From JASHPR01 sp963833885 (lineage in GTDB: Bacteria > Actinomycetota > Actinomycetes > Streptosporangiales > Streptosporangiaceae), in the NCBI GenBank assembly GCA_963833885.1, contig CAWHZU010000002.1:193511-257510 (forward strand): DNA of 64,000 bases. Direction: 5' to 3'. Position numbers and translations under genes: made by a program. Below the pieces are notes generated by a model. The model was not told where the DNA came from, ran no database searches, and saw nothing but the letters and a program-made list of their open reading frames with translations. This document shows positions 41,169 through 49,724 of this stretch, piece after piece (positions within the stretch are counted from its first letter, which is position 1; every line of letters begins with the position of its first letter).

Positions 41169-42953
41169 TTATCTGCTTATGGCCGGCGCGGCCATTTCGG
41201 CCGGGGTGGCCTCGCTGCTGCCATCCCGCAAGCCGAGGCAGGCGGGCGGCAGCGGAAACCAGCGCAGGGCCTCGATGCCGGGGGTGAGCCCGGTCGGCCC
41301 GTCCGGCACCTCGGCGGCCCGGCTCGCGAACAGCGCGCGGGCATCCCGCAGGTAGCCAGGGAAGACGTCTTCCTCCGCCCGCGCCCGGCACATCGGGTAG
41401 GCGAGCTCGCCGTCCGGTCCGTAACAAAGCTCGGACAGCCGGAGCGGCGGCTTCGTGATGCCGGTGGGGCTGATACCAGTCGCGTGGCGCCAGAGTCCGG
41501 TGCGCGGGTTGAACCGGTAGTCGGGCAGCAGCCGGTGGCCATCCGCAGCCACCATGTCGACCGCGTCCATGATGAAGTCGGAAGCCGCAGCAGAGATGAA
41601 GTAGTTGAAGTTGACCCGGACCCAGCCGGGCTTCACTCCGTCGCAGCCGTTACTGATCTCCTTACGCAGCGCACGCGAGTGGGCCCGGTCAATGCCGAGC
41701 AGCCGGTGCCCGTACGGTCCCGCGCAGGAACAGCCGCCGCGCGCCTGGATGCCGAACAGGTCGTTCAGCAGCGCTACCACGAAATTGTGGTGCAGGTAGC
41801 GCCCATCGCCATGGCGGATAAGCAGTGACACGATCGCCAGCCGCCGGGCTTGCTGGCTGCCGAGGATCTGGATCTGCGGGTTGCCGCCCCAGCGGCGCAG
41901 GGCGCGGCGCCACATGCACTCCTCCCTGGCCTGGATCAGGTCCGTCCCGATGGCCTGCTTGAGGCCGAGCACGAGCCCGGCCCGGATCGATTCGACGATG
42001 GCCGGGGTCCCGCCCTCCTCGCGCGCGACCGGGTCATCCAGGTAGCTGTGCTCTACCGCGTCGACGAACTCCACCGTGCCGCCTCCCGGTGTAGTGGGCA
42101 CGGCGTTGCGCACCAGGTCGCGGCGGACGACGAGGACGCCGGGCGTCTGCGGGCCGCCGGGGAACTTGTGCGGCGACAGGAACATGGCGTCCTTGTGGTC
42201 GTCCTCGCCCGGCGCCGACGCGGCAACCCGGATCGGCAGGTAGGGACCGGCCGCAGCGTAGTCCCAGAACGACAGCGCGCCGTGCTCGTGCAGCAGGCTG
42301 GCGACAGCGCGGGTGTCGGTGAGGATGCCGGTGACGTTGGAGGCGGCGGAGAAGCTGCCGATGCGCAGCGGCCTGCTGGCAAAGTGGATGAGCTGCCGGC
42401 GCAACTCGGCCATGTCGATATGGCCGTCGCGGTCTTCGCCGATGGCCACGACGTCGGCGATCGACTCGCGCCAGGGCAGTTCGTTGGAATGATGCTCGTA
42501 CGGGCCGACGAACACCACGGGCCGCCTGCACTCGGGGATCAGCTCAGAGAGCCCGTACCGGGCATCCAGGCCTGCCGGGATGCGCAGTTCCAGGATGCCG
42601 ATCAGCTTGCTGATCGCGGCGGTCGACCCGGAGCCGCAGAAGATCACCAGGTCGTCCGCTGTGCCGCCGACCGCGTCGCGGATCATCAGCCGTGCGTCCT
42701 CGCGCAGCCTGGTCGTCCGCAGCCCGGTCCCCGAGCTCTCTGTGTGGGTGTTCGCGTACCACGGCAGCACGGCCTCGCGGATAAAGTCCTCGATGAAGTC
42801 GAGCGACCTCCCGGATGCCGTGTAGTCGGCGTAGGTTAACCGCCGCGGCCCGAACGGGCCCTCCATGAGCTCGCCTTCGCCCAGGATTCCCCGCCTGACC
42901 CGGTCAAGCAGCGGTGACGTCGGCAGGTCGGTGTCGGCCACCGATGCGCTCAT
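41169..42953 (-). CDS. aminotransferase class V-fold (cysteine desulfurase-like) PLP enzyme
   Basis: A 594-residue PLP enzyme. The fold-type I core has VIFCGSGSTAAISKLIGILE, the cofactor region LSFWDYAAAGPYLP and the lysine in FLSPHKFPGGPQTPGVLV. A later cysteine cluster (ARGGCSCAGPYGHRLLG) sits where desulfurases hold their catalytic cysteine. The last 170 residues, from about 425, form an extension not found in 400-residue IscS/NifS enzymes. It may desulfurate cysteine or cleave another amino compound. ATG 42953 is used. It is divergent from a PadR-ABC operon. Confidence 0.87.
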   Translation of the reverse strand: MSASVADTDLPTSPLLDRVRRGILGEGELMEGPFGPRRLTYADYTASGRSLDFIEDFIREAVLPWYANTHTESSGTGLRTTRLREDARLMIRDAVGGTADDLVIFCGSGSTAAISKLIGILELRIPAGLDARYGLSELIPECRRPVVFVGPYEHHSNELPWRESIADVVAIGEDRDGHIDMAELRRQLIHFASRPLRIGSFSAASNVTGILTDTRAVASLLHEHGALSFWDYAAAGPYLPIRVAASAPGEDDHKDAMFLSPHKFPGGPQTPGVLVVRRDLVRNAVPTTPGGGTVEFVDAVEHSYLDDPVAREEGGTPAIVESIRAGLVLGLKQAIGTDLIQAREECMWRRALRRWGGNPQIQILGSQQARRLAIVSLLIRHGDGRYLHHNFVVALLNDLFGIQARGGCSCAGPYGHRLLGIDRAHSRALRKEISNGCDGVKPGWVRVNFNYFISAAASDFIMDAVDMVAADGHRLLPDYRFNPRTGLWRHATGISPTGITKPPLRLSELCYGPDGELAYPMCRARAEEDVFPGYLRDARALFASRAAEVPDGPTGLTPGIEALRWFPLPPACLGLRDGSSEATPAEMAAPAISR

Positions 42954-43025
42954 ATGCCAGTACCCCGTCCCGGCGAGCAGGCGCGGCGAAGCCCGCCGCG
43001 AAAACCCCCCCGCCAAACCCCGAGC

Positions 43026-43038
43026 ATACTCGGAGTAA
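43026..43038. promoter_or_regulatory. candidate PadR operator 1
   Basis: ATACT-CGG-AGTAA is a near-perfect inverted repeat between the two divergent genes. It resembles the better site 79 bases further on. Confidence 0.4.
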
Positions 43039-43104
43039 TCAAGTACTTACACTCTGCTACTAAGCGTCATTCAGGGCTTGCGGTGGTATCGCATTGCCGG
43101 TACT

Positions 43105-43115
43105 ATACTCAGTAT
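43105..43115. promoter_or_regulatory. candidate PadR operator 2
   Basis: ATACTCAGTAT is an 11-base palindrome 22 bases before the padR start, inside the probable promoter. PadR proteins commonly bind short AT-rich palindromes with ATAC/GTAT arms, so autoregulation is likely. Confidence 0.55.
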
Positions 43116-43136
43116 GATTCCGAGTTGCATACCATC

Positions 43137-43715
43137 ATGAGCGTGCGGCACGCCCTGCTCGCACTGCTGAGCGAGGGCCCCAAGTATGGCCTCCAGCTCC
43201 GTCAGGAGTTCGAAGAGCGGACCGGCGAGGTCTGGCCGCTCAATGTCGGCCAGGTGTACACCACGCTGCAACGGCTCGAGCGGGACGGGCTCGTCGAGTC
43301 CGACGACGCCGAGGACGGGCCGCAGAAGGGCTTCCAGATCACCGCGGACGGCCAGGGCGAGCTCGATTCCTGGCTGCGCACCCCGCCGGACCTGAGCCTG
43401 CCGCCGCGCGACGAGCTGGTCATCAAGATCCTTGTCGCCTGGCGGGTGCCCGGCGTCGACGTGCACGAGGTGATCCAGGTGCACCGCAGGTACCTCGTCG
43501 AGCTCATGCAGCAGTGGACCCGGCTCAAGGAAGACGAGGCCCAATTCGACCTCAGCTTCGCGCTCGCGGTGGACGCGGAGCTGTTCCGCCTGGACTCGGT
43601 CGTCCGCTGGCTGGACACCGCCGACGGCCGGTTCCGGCGGGCCCGCAGCGAGCCACCAACCCCGGCTGCCCCGGCCATGCCGCGGCTGCGCCGCAGAGTA
43701 GGAGTACGGCCATGA
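43137..43715 (+). CDS. PadR-family transcriptional regulator
   Basis: A 192-residue protein with the PadR winged helix (HALLALLSEGPKYGLQLRQE, NVGQVYTTLQRLERDGLVES) and a helical C-terminal dimer domain. It overlaps the ABC ATPase start by 4 bases (ATGA), so regulator and transporter are made together. It probably represses the operon until the transporter's substrate is present. Confidence 0.93.
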   Translation: MSVRHALLALLSEGPKYGLQLRQEFEERTGEVWPLNVGQVYTTLQRLERDGLVESDDAEDGPQKGFQITADGQGELDSWLRTPPDLSLPPRDELVIKILVAWRVPGVDVHEVIQVHRRYLVELMQQWTRLKEDEAQFDLSFALAVDAELFRLDSVVRWLDTADGRFRRARSEPPTPAAPAMPRLRRRVGVRP

Positions 43716-44434
43716 GTTTCCTCGAGCTACGCCACGTGGCCAAGATCTATGGCGAGGGCCCGACCCAGGTGCAGGCCCTGCAAGACGTCAGCATGTCTGT
43801 CGAGGCCGGCGAGCTTGTGGCGGTGATGGGCCCGAGCGGATCGGGCAAGAGCTCGCTGCTGACGATCGCAGGCAGTCTGGAGGAGCCGACCAGCGGGTAC
43901 GTGCTCGTCGGCGGGGCAACGCTGTCGAAGCTGTCCAGGGCCGAGAAGGCCAGGCTGCGGCGCCGCACGATCGGCTATGTGTTCCAGGACTTCAACCTCC
44001 TGCCCGGGCTGACCGCAGTGGAGAACGTCTCGCTGCCCCTGGAGCTCGACGGGCTCACCGCGAGAAAGGCCCGCGCCGTTGGCATCGAGGCTCTCGACGA
44101 GCTCGAGCTGACCGAGCAGGCGGAGCGCTTTCCCGACGAGCTCTCCGGCGGCGAGCGGCAGCGGGTCGCGATTGCACGCGCGATAGTTGGCAACCGCAAG
44201 CTCGTCCTCGCCGACGAGCCGTCCGGCGCGCTCGACTCGGCGACCGGCGAGACGGTGATGCGGATGCTGGTTGCCGCCTGCCACCGCGGCGCTGCCACGG
44301 TGGTCGTCACCCACGACGCGCAGCTCGCTTCGTGGGCGGACCGGGTGGTGTTCATCAGGGACGGCCGCATCGTCGACCAGACCATGCCGCCGGCGAGCCC
44401 CGAGTCGCTGCTCCAGTCGGGACCGAGCCAATGA
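43712..44434 (+). CDS. ABC transporter ATP-binding protein (LolD/MacB-like)
   Basis: A 240-residue ATPase with Walker A (MGPSGSGKSSLL), Q-loop (VFQDFNLLPGLTAVEN), signature (LSGGERQRVAIARA), Walker B (LVLADEPSGALD) and the H-loop (VVVTHDAQLA). It belongs to the MacB/LolD subfamily that pairs with FtsX-like permeases. It overlaps both neighbouring genes by 4 bases. Confidence 0.95.
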   Translation: MSFLELRHVAKIYGEGPTQVQALQDVSMSVEAGELVAVMGPSGSGKSSLLTIAGSLEEPTSGYVLVGGATLSKLSRAEKARLRRRTIGYVFQDFNLLPGLTAVENVSLPLELDGLTARKARAVGIEALDELELTEQAERFPDELSGGERQRVAIARAIVGNRKLVLADEPSGALDSATGETVMRMLVAACHRGAATVVVTHDAQLASWADRVVFIRDGRIVDQTMPPASPESLLQSGPSQ

Positions 44435-46896
44435 CGGCCGTACTGGACCGGCCGACCCAAACCGGTGGCGCCGTGCCAGCGCGGCGCGCGGTGCTGCGCT
44501 GGGCGCTGCGCCTGTTCCGGCGCGAATGGCGCCAGCAGATCCTGGTGCTGACGCTGATCACGGTCGCGGTCGCCGCGACGATCTTCGGTGCCGCGCTGGG
44601 CACGAACCTCCCGCTGCCGGCCAACGCCGGGTTCGGATCTGCCAACGCGCTGGTCAACCTGCCGGGCAACGACCCGCATCTGGCCAGCGAGATCGCGGCG
44701 CTCAGGGGGCACTTCGGCACCGTCGACGTGATCGAGAACCAGGTCTTCGCGACCGGCCTGGTCACCGGCGCGCAGCTGCGGGCGCAGAACCCGGACGGAG
44801 CCTACGGCAGGCCCACGCTGGCCCTGGTGCGAGGCCACTACCCGCACAGGCCCGGTGAGGTCGACCTGACCAGCGGGCTGGCGTCATCGTTCCGGGCGGG
44901 AATCGGGAGTACCTGGCACGTCGACGGCCGGGCGCTTCGGGTGACCGGGATCGTGGAGAATCCGCAGAACCTGCTGGACACGTTCGCGCTGGTCGCACCC
45001 GGGCAGGTCACCAGGCCGACCCAGGTGACCGTGCTATTCGACGCCACGCCGCTGAGCTTCGCCACGTTCAACTTCGCGCCGGGCACGACGCCGCTGCGGC
45101 CGCAGCCGCCGAGCGGGCTGACCCCTGCGGTGATCGCGCTCGCGTTCGCCGTCGTGGGACTGTTCTTCATCGGGCTGGTCGCGGTGGCGGGCTTCACGGT
45201 GCTGGCCCAGCGCCGGCTCCGCTCGCTCGGCATCCTGTCCTCGCTCGGCGCGACCGACAAGGACGTCCGCCTGGTCATGGTCGCGAACGGCGCCGTCGTC
45301 GGCGTTGTCGGCGCCGTGCTCGGCGGCGCGATCGGCATAGGCGCCTGGATCCCCTACGCCCCGTACTTCGGGACCAGCGCAGACCACTACGTCCCCTGGA
45401 CCAGCCTGCCGTGGTGGCTGATCGGCGTGGCCATGGCCCTGGCGGTGGTGACCGCGGTCCTCGCCTCCCGGCAGCCAGCCCGCGCCGTGGCCGACGTGCC
45501 GGTGGTGGCCGCTTTGTCCGGCCGGCCGGTGGAGCCGAAGCAGAGCCGTCGGTCGCCGCGCCCTGGCCTCGCCGTGCTCGCCCTCGGCATCGTGCTGCTT
45601 GTGTTCTCGGGCGGGACAAACGGAAGCGGTGGCTCGAGCACGTTCGACACGCTGGCCGGCGTGCTGGCGACGATCGCCGGTCTTGTGCTGCTCGCCCCGG
45701 TGATCATCGGGCAGGTGGCACGCGTCGCCCGGCACGTGCCGGTCGCTGGCCGCATCGCAATGCGTGACCTGGCCCGGTACCGGGCGCGTTCCGGGGCGGC
45801 GCTCGCCGCGGCAACCCTTGCCGTGTTCATCGCGATGCTGATCACGCTGCTGTCGACCAACCGGTTCACCGAGCCCCTGGACTACGTGGGCCCGAACCTC
45901 CCGCCCAACCAGCTTGCCGTCTACACCCCGGGCAACGACCCGGGGAGCACCAGCGGCGACACGCTGCCCAGCTCGCGGCAGCGCCAGGCCGGGCAGGCCA
46001 CGGCGGCCAGGATCGCCGCGGCGCTCGGGACCCGCAACGTGCTCCCGCTCACCGCGGCCGTGGCGCCGACCGACACCGGTCTGGAGCAGGTCGGGCTGGG
46101 CGGCGGGCAGGGCACGATAGACATCTACGTCGCCACGCCAGCGCTGCTGCGGCACTACGGGATCAAGGCGGATGCGATAAGCCCCGGCACGGTGCTGCTC
46201 ACGTCCCGGCCCGGCCTGCAGGGCTCGCCCAACCTGGTATTGCAGTACGGCAACTTCACGTCGCAGAACCCGGTGGTCAAGTTCGTGGCGACCCCGTCGA
46301 TCCAGACGCTCGCCAGCCTGCCCACCGACGTGTCCGATCCCAACCTGCTCATCATGGCCTCGGTCGCGGCCAAGCTCAGGCTGCGGCAGGCGACCGTGGC
46401 CTGGCTGATCCAGGCACCCCGGTCGCTCACTCCGGTTCAGATCAGCAGCGCCCGGCGGGTCGCCGCGGCGGCAGGCCTGACGATCGAGACCAAGAACGGG
46501 ACGCCATCGCTCAATGAGGTCCGCAACGACGCGACCGGAGTCGGCATCCTGGTCGCGCTCGGCGTGCTCGCGATGACGATCGGGCTGATCCGCAGCGAGA
46601 CCTCCGGCGACATCCGGACGCTGACTGCCACGGGGGCCAGCGCCCGAACCCGCCGGGGCATCACCGCGGCCACGGCGGGCGCGCTCGGCCTGCTGGCCGC
46701 GCTGGTCGGCACCGTCGCCGCCTACCTGGCCGTCGTCGCATCATCCTGGAGTGAGCTGCTGGCCGGCCACATGTCCCTGCTGCCGTGGCTTGACCTGGCC
46801 GCGGTCCTCGTCGGCCTGCCGGTGGTGGCGGCCGCCGGGGGCTGGCTGCTCGCCGGGCGCGAGCCGCGGGCGATCGCCCACCAGCCGCTGGAATGA
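44431..46896 (+). CDS. FtsX-like ABC permease
   Basis: An 821-residue permease with an N-terminal membrane anchor (residues about 30-52), an extracytoplasmic domain, and two FtsX membrane blocks: one around 230-370 (including LGILSSLGATDKDVRLVMVA), then about 400-460, and a final one around 680-810. It works with the ATPase encoded before it, probably to export a peptide or lipid or to power a surface protein. ATG 44431 overlaps the ATPase stop (ATGA). Confidence 0.92.
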   Translation: MTAVLDRPTQTGGAVPARRAVLRWALRLFRREWRQQILVLTLITVAVAATIFGAALGTNLPLPANAGFGSANALVNLPGNDPHLASEIAALRGHFGTVDVIENQVFATGLVTGAQLRAQNPDGAYGRPTLALVRGHYPHRPGEVDLTSGLASSFRAGIGSTWHVDGRALRVTGIVENPQNLLDTFALVAPGQVTRPTQVTVLFDATPLSFATFNFAPGTTPLRPQPPSGLTPAVIALAFAVVGLFFIGLVAVAGFTVLAQRRLRSLGILSSLGATDKDVRLVMVANGAVVGVVGAVLGGAIGIGAWIPYAPYFGTSADHYVPWTSLPWWLIGVAMALAVVTAVLASRQPARAVADVPVVAALSGRPVEPKQSRRSPRPGLAVLALGIVLLVFSGGTNGSGGSSTFDTLAGVLATIAGLVLLAPVIIGQVARVARHVPVAGRIAMRDLARYRARSGAALAAATLAVFIAMLITLLSTNRFTEPLDYVGPNLPPNQLAVYTPGNDPGSTSGDTLPSSRQRQAGQATAARIAAALGTRNVLPLTAAVAPTDTGLEQVGLGGGQGTIDIYVATPALLRHYGIKADAISPGTVLLTSRPGLQGSPNLVLQYGNFTSQNPVVKFVATPSIQTLASLPTDVSDPNLLIMASVAAKLRLRQATVAWLIQAPRSLTPVQISSARRVAAAAGLTIETKNGTPSLNEVRNDATGVGILVALGVLAMTIGLIRSETSGDIRTLTATGASARTRRGITAATAGALGLLAALVGTVAAYLAVVASSWSELLAGHMSLLPWLDLAAVLVGLPVVAAAGGWLLAGREPRAIAHQPLE

Positions 46897-47251
46897 CGGG
46901 CAGGATGATCCGTCAACCCGGTCAGCACGCCGACGCGCCTTCCCAGCGAGGTCGGCGGCTGTCACCGGGGAGTGTCGGGAAGATGGCACCGGCCCGCCAC
47001 CAGCCATTCCTGCAATGCCCGCGCGTCGCCCCCCGACGCGCGCCAGCAATTTACGTCGCCCGGTGTCGATCTTCCCCGTCGCGTTCATGATCCTTACGGA
47101 TAATGTGCGGCAGCAGTCTGCGAGGGATGATGCCGAATTTTAGCAATATTTGATATGCCGCTTTACTACGCTAGTGTTCGGGGCTTCCTAGCAAGTGAAT
47201 TATGTGACTGCAGGGATGTTTGGTATTAGCGTCACCTTACGGGGAGAGACG
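46897..47251. promoter_or_regulatory. 355-base region before the VWA gene with a candidate promoter
   Basis: No gene is supported in this stretch. TTGATA (47150-47155) and TAGTGT (47172-47177) are separated by 16 bases and lie 75-100 bases before the VWA start, a good match to housekeeping promoters of high-GC actinobacteria. The surrounding 100 bases are unusually AT-rich. Confidence 0.5.
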
Positions 47252-48538
47252 ATGAGTGAGCGAGGCTTCACCATTGCCGTGTTCCAGAACGAATACCTCC
47301 CAGAGGGAGGCCAGCAGGTTGACGCCATCGTGACCGTGACGGCGCCGGAGACGGGGGTCGCCGCCATCCAGGCCAGCTCGGACGCGGCTGAAGTGATCAT
47401 CATCGACTGTTCGGGCTCGATGAGCGACCCGGCCATCAAAATCGAGCACGCCAGGAAAGCCACCTGCGCGGCGATCGATGTTATCCGGGACGGGGTCGGA
47501 TTCGCGGTCATCAAAGGCACCCATGAGGCTACTGCGGTCTATCCCGCTAACGGCGCCCTGGCCACTGCCAGCGCGCAGACCAGGGATTTAGCCAAGCGCG
47601 CGGTCGCCGAGTTGCAGCCGAGCGGCGGAACCGCGATCGGCCGGTGGCTGACCCTGGCGCGCCAGATCTTCGCCCGGTCGTCCGCACCGATCCGGCACGC
47701 GATCCTGCTGACCGACGGCAAAGACGAACTCGAGTCCGTGAGCGACCTGGAGGCGGCCATCGCCGCGTGCGAAGGCGTTTTCAGTTGCGACTGCCGTGGC
47801 GTCGGCACCGACTGGGAGGTCGCCGAGGTGCGTCGGATTTCAACGGCTCTGCTCGGCACCGTCGACATAGTGCCGCAACCGGAGGGCCTGAGCGCCGCCT
47901 TCGAGTCGATGATGGGAAAGGCCATGGGCAAGCAAGTGGCCGACGTCATGCTCCGGATCGGGACACCTCAGCAGGCAGTGCTGGAGTTCGTCAAGCAGGT
48001 CTCGCCCACCGTCGATGACTTGACCGAACGCCGCAGTCAGTCCGAACCGCTGGCCGGCGACTACCCAACCGGGGCATGGGGCGACGCGGAGAGCCGGGAC
48101 TACCACATCCGCGTGCGGCTCAGCCCCGACACCGTTGGGCAGGAGAGGCTGGCTGCGCGGGTGAGTGTTGTGGTCGGCTCGCGCACCGTGGGGCAGGGCC
48201 TCGTCCGGGCGATCTGGACCGGTGATCTGCAGCAATCGAGCAAGAGCAACGCGCACGTTAGGCACTATCTGCAGCAGGCCGAACTCGCCGAGAACGCACA
48301 GCACGGTGTTGCGGCCCTCCAGAGCGGTGACGAGGACACAGCCACCGACCAGCTAGGCCGCGCCGTCGCGCTCGCCCACCAATCAGGGAACGAAGCGATG
48401 CTCGGGCTGCTGGCCAGCGTGGTTGACGTGATTGATGCCCCCACCGGCACCGTGCAGGTCAAGAAGAGGGTGACCCCGGAAGCCGCGATGGCGCTGGACG
48501 CAAGGTCGGTCATCACGAAGTCGGTGAAGATCGCGTAG
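47252..48538 (+). CDS. VWA-domain protein
   Basis: A 428-residue cytoplasmic-type protein. The von Willebrand A domain carries the metal site DCSGSMS (residues 52-58), the threonine of SGGTAIGRWL and the aspartate of HAILLTDGKDE. It is followed by a beta-rich domain (DYHIRVRLSPDTVGQERLAA) and a helical tail. Proteins of this layout occur with FHA proteins and Ser/Thr kinases in actinobacteria and may be phosphorylation-controlled scaffolds. ATG 47252 follows GGGGAGAG. It is in an operon with the FHA gene. Confidence 0.88.
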   Translation: MSERGFTIAVFQNEYLPEGGQQVDAIVTVTAPETGVAAIQASSDAAEVIIIDCSGSMSDPAIKIEHARKATCAAIDVIRDGVGFAVIKGTHEATAVYPANGALATASAQTRDLAKRAVAELQPSGGTAIGRWLTLARQIFARSSAPIRHAILLTDGKDELESVSDLEAAIAACEGVFSCDCRGVGTDWEVAEVRRISTALLGTVDIVPQPEGLSAAFESMMGKAMGKQVADVMLRIGTPQQAVLEFVKQVSPTVDDLTERRSQSEPLAGDYPTGAWGDAESRDYHIRVRLSPDTVGQERLAARVSVVVGSRTVGQGLVRAIWTGDLQQSSKSNAHVRHYLQQAELAENAQHGVAALQSGDEDTATDQLGRAVALAHQSGNEAMLGLLASVVDVIDAPTGTVQVKKRVTPEAAMALDARSVITKSVKIA

Positions 48539-48563
48539 CGAGGCGGAGACGAGATGACGACGG

Positions 48564-49232
48564 ATGACCGAGGCTGATCACCTTCTGCACCTGACAGTCG
48601 TCAGCGCGCTTGGCCAGACGATGCTGGACCTGCCGGCAAACGAGCCGGTAGCCAGGCTGCTGCCCGAACTGCTGGCCACCACGGGGCTATGCCCCAGCCC
48701 GGCCGCGGCACGCGCTGACGAATGGCAGCTCGCCGCCACCGACGGCCCGGTCCTGGCTGCCGACAGCACCCTCGCTGAGCAGGGCATCAAGCCCGGGGCG
48801 TCGCTGCACCTTCGCGGCGTGAGCGTGGCCCGCCGGGCCTGGACCGCGGTGGTCCGGGCCGACCGCCGGCACTTCGAGAGCGCGATCCAGGCCAACGGGG
48901 CGCGGGCTGACCCGGGTCAGTTCCCGCCCCGCTGGCCCGAGCACCATATCCCGCTCACCGGGACCCAGATGCAGATCGGCCGTGGCAGCACCTCCAAGGG
49001 CACCGAGCCTGACATCGACCTCAGCGGCCCGCCCCCGGACACGGGGGTCTCCCATCAGCACGCAGTCCTGGTCGCCGAACCGGACGGCACCTGGACGCTG
49101 ATCGATCAGGGCTCATCCAACGGCACGCTTCTGAACGGCATCGAGGTGACTCCAGGCCAACGCGCACCCCTGCATGACGGCGACCAGATCAGCCTCGGCA
49201 GGTGGACCGTACTCACGATCCGGCTCGAATGA
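48564..49232 (+). CDS. FHA-domain protein with ubiquitin-like N-terminus
   Basis: A 222-residue protein. Residues 1-90 look like the YukD/EccD-type ubiquitin-like domain (HLTVVSALGQTMLDLPANEP, LAEQGIKPGASLHLRG). Residues about 125-220 are an FHA domain with the phosphothreonine-binding residues GRGS, SHQHA and SSNGTLLNG. It should bind phosphothreonine on a partner, probably a product of the kinases at 57.6-62.3 kb. It starts 25 bases after the VWA gene. Confidence 0.88.
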   Translation: MTEADHLLHLTVVSALGQTMLDLPANEPVARLLPELLATTGLCPSPAAARADEWQLAATDGPVLAADSTLAEQGIKPGASLHLRGVSVARRAWTAVVRADRRHFESAIQANGARADPGQFPPRWPEHHIPLTGTQMQIGRGSTSKGTEPDIDLSGPPPDTGVSHQHAVLVAEPDGTWTLIDQGSSNGTLLNGIEVTPGQRAPLHDGDQISLGRWTVLTIRLE

Positions 49233-49256
49233 CGCCAGGCGCGGCGGCCTGCCCAG

Positions 49257-49694
49257 CTACCTCTGGCCCGCTGGTGGTGGGATCGGTCCGCACACGGATG
49301 TCGGCCAAGCGCTGGGGTCTATGTCGGAGTCCCCCAGCCACGAGCTCATGGAGACGCCTTTAACCAGCAGACCCTGCCCCACGGACGCGAACCACATGAG
49401 CACCGCGCTCTGATCGGCCGATGTTGACGTTGCCACCTCGCCGTGGTGCACGGGCAAGCGCGGTGTGGCGTTCACGGCCTTCTGGGGGATCAGGTGATGC
49501 TGGTAGAAACAGACAACCAGCGCGACGACGAGTTGATTGTCGCGAGCCAGGACATTGCTGCCCTGGCTGCTGGGGCTGGTGCTGGTGCTGGCAGGCTTCG
49601 GCTTGGCTGGGCTGCTGTTGCATCCCGTGATAGCCAGGGTCGCTACTGCTGCCAAAGCTGTTCCAGCCCGGGCCGGGCTCACGCGCGGGTGCAA
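49257..49694 (-). CDS. small lipoprotein
   Basis: A 145-residue predicted lipoprotein with lipobox LAITGC at about residues 20-25, a Ser/Thr/Pro linker and a short domain containing VVALVVCFYQHHLIPQKAVN. TTG 49694 has GGAGGTGG upstream at good spacing, with GTG 49682 as an alternative. It follows the 703-residue protein gene on the same strand by 30 bases, so it probably shares its transcript. The function is unknown. Confidence 0.6.
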   Translation of the reverse strand: MHPRVSPARAGTALAAVATLAITGCNSSPAKPKPASTSTSPSSQGSNVLARDNQLVVALVVCFYQHHLIPQKAVNATPRLPVHHGEVATSTSADQSAVLMWFASVGQGLLVKGVSMSSWLGDSDIDPSAWPTSVCGPIPPPAGQR

Positions 49695-49724
49695 GGTGCC
49701 ACCTCCTTCGCCCCATGGGCCTGC

